From contig DACB01000005.1 of NCBI GenBank assembly GCA_002494495.1, positions 33,082 to 48,892 on the forward strand: 15,811 nucleotides of DNA, read 5' to 3'. The DNA is from Methanobacterium sp. UBA294. GTDB taxonomy: Archaea; Methanobacteriota; Methanobacteria; Methanobacteriales; Methanobacteriaceae. Of the stretch, positions 14,757-15,811 are shown in pieces (within the stretch, counting starts at the first letter, position 1; each line of letters starts with the position of its first letter). Both the position numbers and the translations under genes were made by a program. The notes beneath the pieces are model-generated. The model made no database searches. It saw nothing but the letters and a program-made list of their open reading frames with translations, and had not been told where the DNA came from.

Positions 14757-15740
14757 TTATATTTCTTGTTTAACACCCATAATTCTATCTTTATTGAAGT
14801 TGAAGAGCACTTCCTTTTCTCCTTCATATGCCAGGTAGAATACCTTATCCTGAATGATCTCACCCACAACATTTGATGTGATGTTAACCTCTTCCAAGAG
14901 CTTCATACATTCAGCTACGTTTTCCTGGGCCGCGGTTAATACGAAACCGGAACCAGGGTATATTTTCAACCATGAATCCCAGTCCATACTTTCATTTCTA
15001 GGTATCTTCTCCAGTTCTATGGAAGCACCAACATCCGATGCTTCTAAGAGCATTCCCAAGGTCCCTAGTGTTCCAGGGTTGCTTATGTCCTTTCCCGCTG
15101 TTAACAGATGTCTCTGGGCAATGCGATTCATGGCCAGTATCTGGTCTTGAACCAGTTCAGGGCTTTTGAAGGTGGTGGTGTCCCAGTTCATGGGGAATTT
15201 CTCATGGGGTTTACCATCTAAATCCATACCCACAATCACCTGATCACCCACCCTGGCGCCTCCACTGGTGATCACATCATCCCTGGCAACCAACCCTGTT
15301 ATTGCCACATCCAGTGCATTGTATGGTGTATCGGGATGAAGGTGGCCTCCAACCATGGGCACGCCGTATTTCTGGACTCCATCATTTATTCCTTCCATTA
15401 TCTTTTTACAAGTCTCATTATCCTGGACAGAGAGGACATTGGTCATTCCTGTGGGTATTCCCCCCATGGCTGCGATATCATTAACATTCACCAGGACTGA
15501 GCAATAACCTGCCCACCAGGGGTCTGCTTCCATCAGCTTTCCCCACATTCCATCGGTGGCTAGTAAAAGTAGTTGCTGGTTACCTATGTCAATGGCCGAT
15601 GCATCATCTCCAAAACCCAAAACAGTTTTGCCGGTAATGTTGTAAGTTTCCTTCAGAAACCCAGTAACACCCTTAATCATGTTTTTACGGGTGATTCCTT
15701 CATAATTCCGAATAGATGTAATAAGATATTTTAAATCCAA
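14757..15740 (-). CDS. mmp2: methanogenesis marker protein 2 (Mmp2), AIR synthase-related
   Basis: A 327-residue member of the PurM/ThiL/SelD/HypE superfamily of ATP-using enzymes, of the methanogen marker 2 type. Visible are LGFGDDASAIDIG (41-53; the metal/ATP-binding GDDA), LATDGMW (60-66), NVNDIAAMGGIPTGM (85-99), MVGGHLHPDTPYNALDVAIT (129-148) and SNPGTLGTLGMLLEAS. Relatives phosphorylate or dehydrate small molecules or thiocarboxylated/carbamoylated groups; the substrate of Mmp2 is unknown. The start is TTG at 15738-15740, since GGGGA lies seven bases ahead and MDLKYLITSIRNYEGITRKN agrees with the family start; the next Met (residue 21) would remove conserved positions. It is the first gene of the marker operon, with a TATA box at 15779-15787. 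Confidence 0.9.
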   Translation of the reverse strand: MDLKYLITSIRNYEGITRKNMIKGVTGFLKETYNITGKTVLGFGDDASAIDIGNQQLLLLATDGMWGKLMEADPWWAGYCSVLVNVNDIAAMGGIPTGMTNVLSVQDNETCKKIMEGINDGVQKYGVPMVGGHLHPDTPYNALDVAITGLVARDDVITSGGARVGDQVIVGMDLDGKPHEKFPMNWDTTTFKSPELVQDQILAMNRIAQRHLLTAGKDISNPGTLGTLGMLLEASDVGASIELEKIPRNESMDWDSWLKIYPGSGFVLTAAQENVAECMKLLEEVNITSNVVGEIIQDKVFYLAYEGEKEVLFNFNKDRIMGVKQEI

Positions 15741-15778
15741 TAGTATTCCCCGGTTAATTTTTCTTAAGAATGAGTTTG

Positions 15779-15787
15779 TTTATATAT
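15779..15787 (-). promoter_or_regulatory. TATA box of the mmp operon
   Basis: Minus strand reads ATATATAAA, 39-47 bases before the mmp2 start, which predicts a leader of about 15-18 bases containing the GGGGA ribosome binding site. Confidence 0.6.
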
Positions 15788-15811
15788 CTCAAATATCTTG
15801 TGATCAAATAT
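15788..15811 (-). repeat. paired ATATTTGA repeats just upstream of the mmp TATA box
   Basis: ATATTTGA occurs twice on the minus strand, at about 15789-15796 and 15804-15811, with a 15-base period and TCACAAG between. Position directly behind the TATA/BRE element suits an activator or repressor site; the window edge may cut further copies. Confidence 0.4.

Overview
This window looks like a mesophilic, AT-rich methanogenic archaeon of the order Methanobacteriales, most likely Methanobacterium or a close relative. Four things point there. A run of methanogenesis marker proteins (Mmp2, Mmp3, Mmp6, Mmp5, Mmp15, Mmp17) occurs only in methanogens and relatives. The DphB, Trm5 and short stand-alone NifB are archaeal types. 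Promoters are archaeal, with TATA boxes about 25 bases ahead of the inferred starts, and many genes carry GGAGG/GGTGA-like ribosome binding sites. Gene order around nifB, mtnA, trm5 and dphB also agrees with what I recall of Methanothermobacter; this is memory, not a search.

Left part (1-5530), housekeeping: a partial dphB (diphthamide synthesis) on the minus strand; divergent plus-strand genes for the tRNA m1G37 methyltransferase Trm5, a CPBP membrane protease and a five-repeat TPR protein; then minus-strand mtnA (methylthioribose-1-phosphate isomerase) and nifB (radical SAM maker of the 8Fe-9S-C cluster precursor). No nifHDK genes are present here.

Middle part (5531-9877), accessory: AT-rich DNA with decayed genes and small genes. 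It holds a histidine-kinase tail with an in-frame TGA where Trp is expected, a frameshifted small membrane protein, an orphan 98-residue gene, a frameshifted HxlR regulator divergent from an SDR oxidoreductase, a GC-rich island that looks like an independently transcribed structured RNA (about 8650-8838), a flavodoxin, and a 49-residue CxxC protein with a very short leader.

Right part (9878-15740): one compact minus-strand operon, mmp2-mmp3-mmp6-(DUF2111-like)-mmp5-mmp15-mmp17, with overlaps or short gaps, a TATA box ahead of mmp2 and a probable internal promoter before the DUF2111-like gene. Several of these products belong to, or are linked to, the ATP-dependent machinery that assembles and reductively activates methyl-coenzyme M reductase. 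The best biological story is the closeness of nifB, which makes nitrogenase-type clusters, to this operon. The best candidate for something undescribed is the structured RNA at about 8650-8838.
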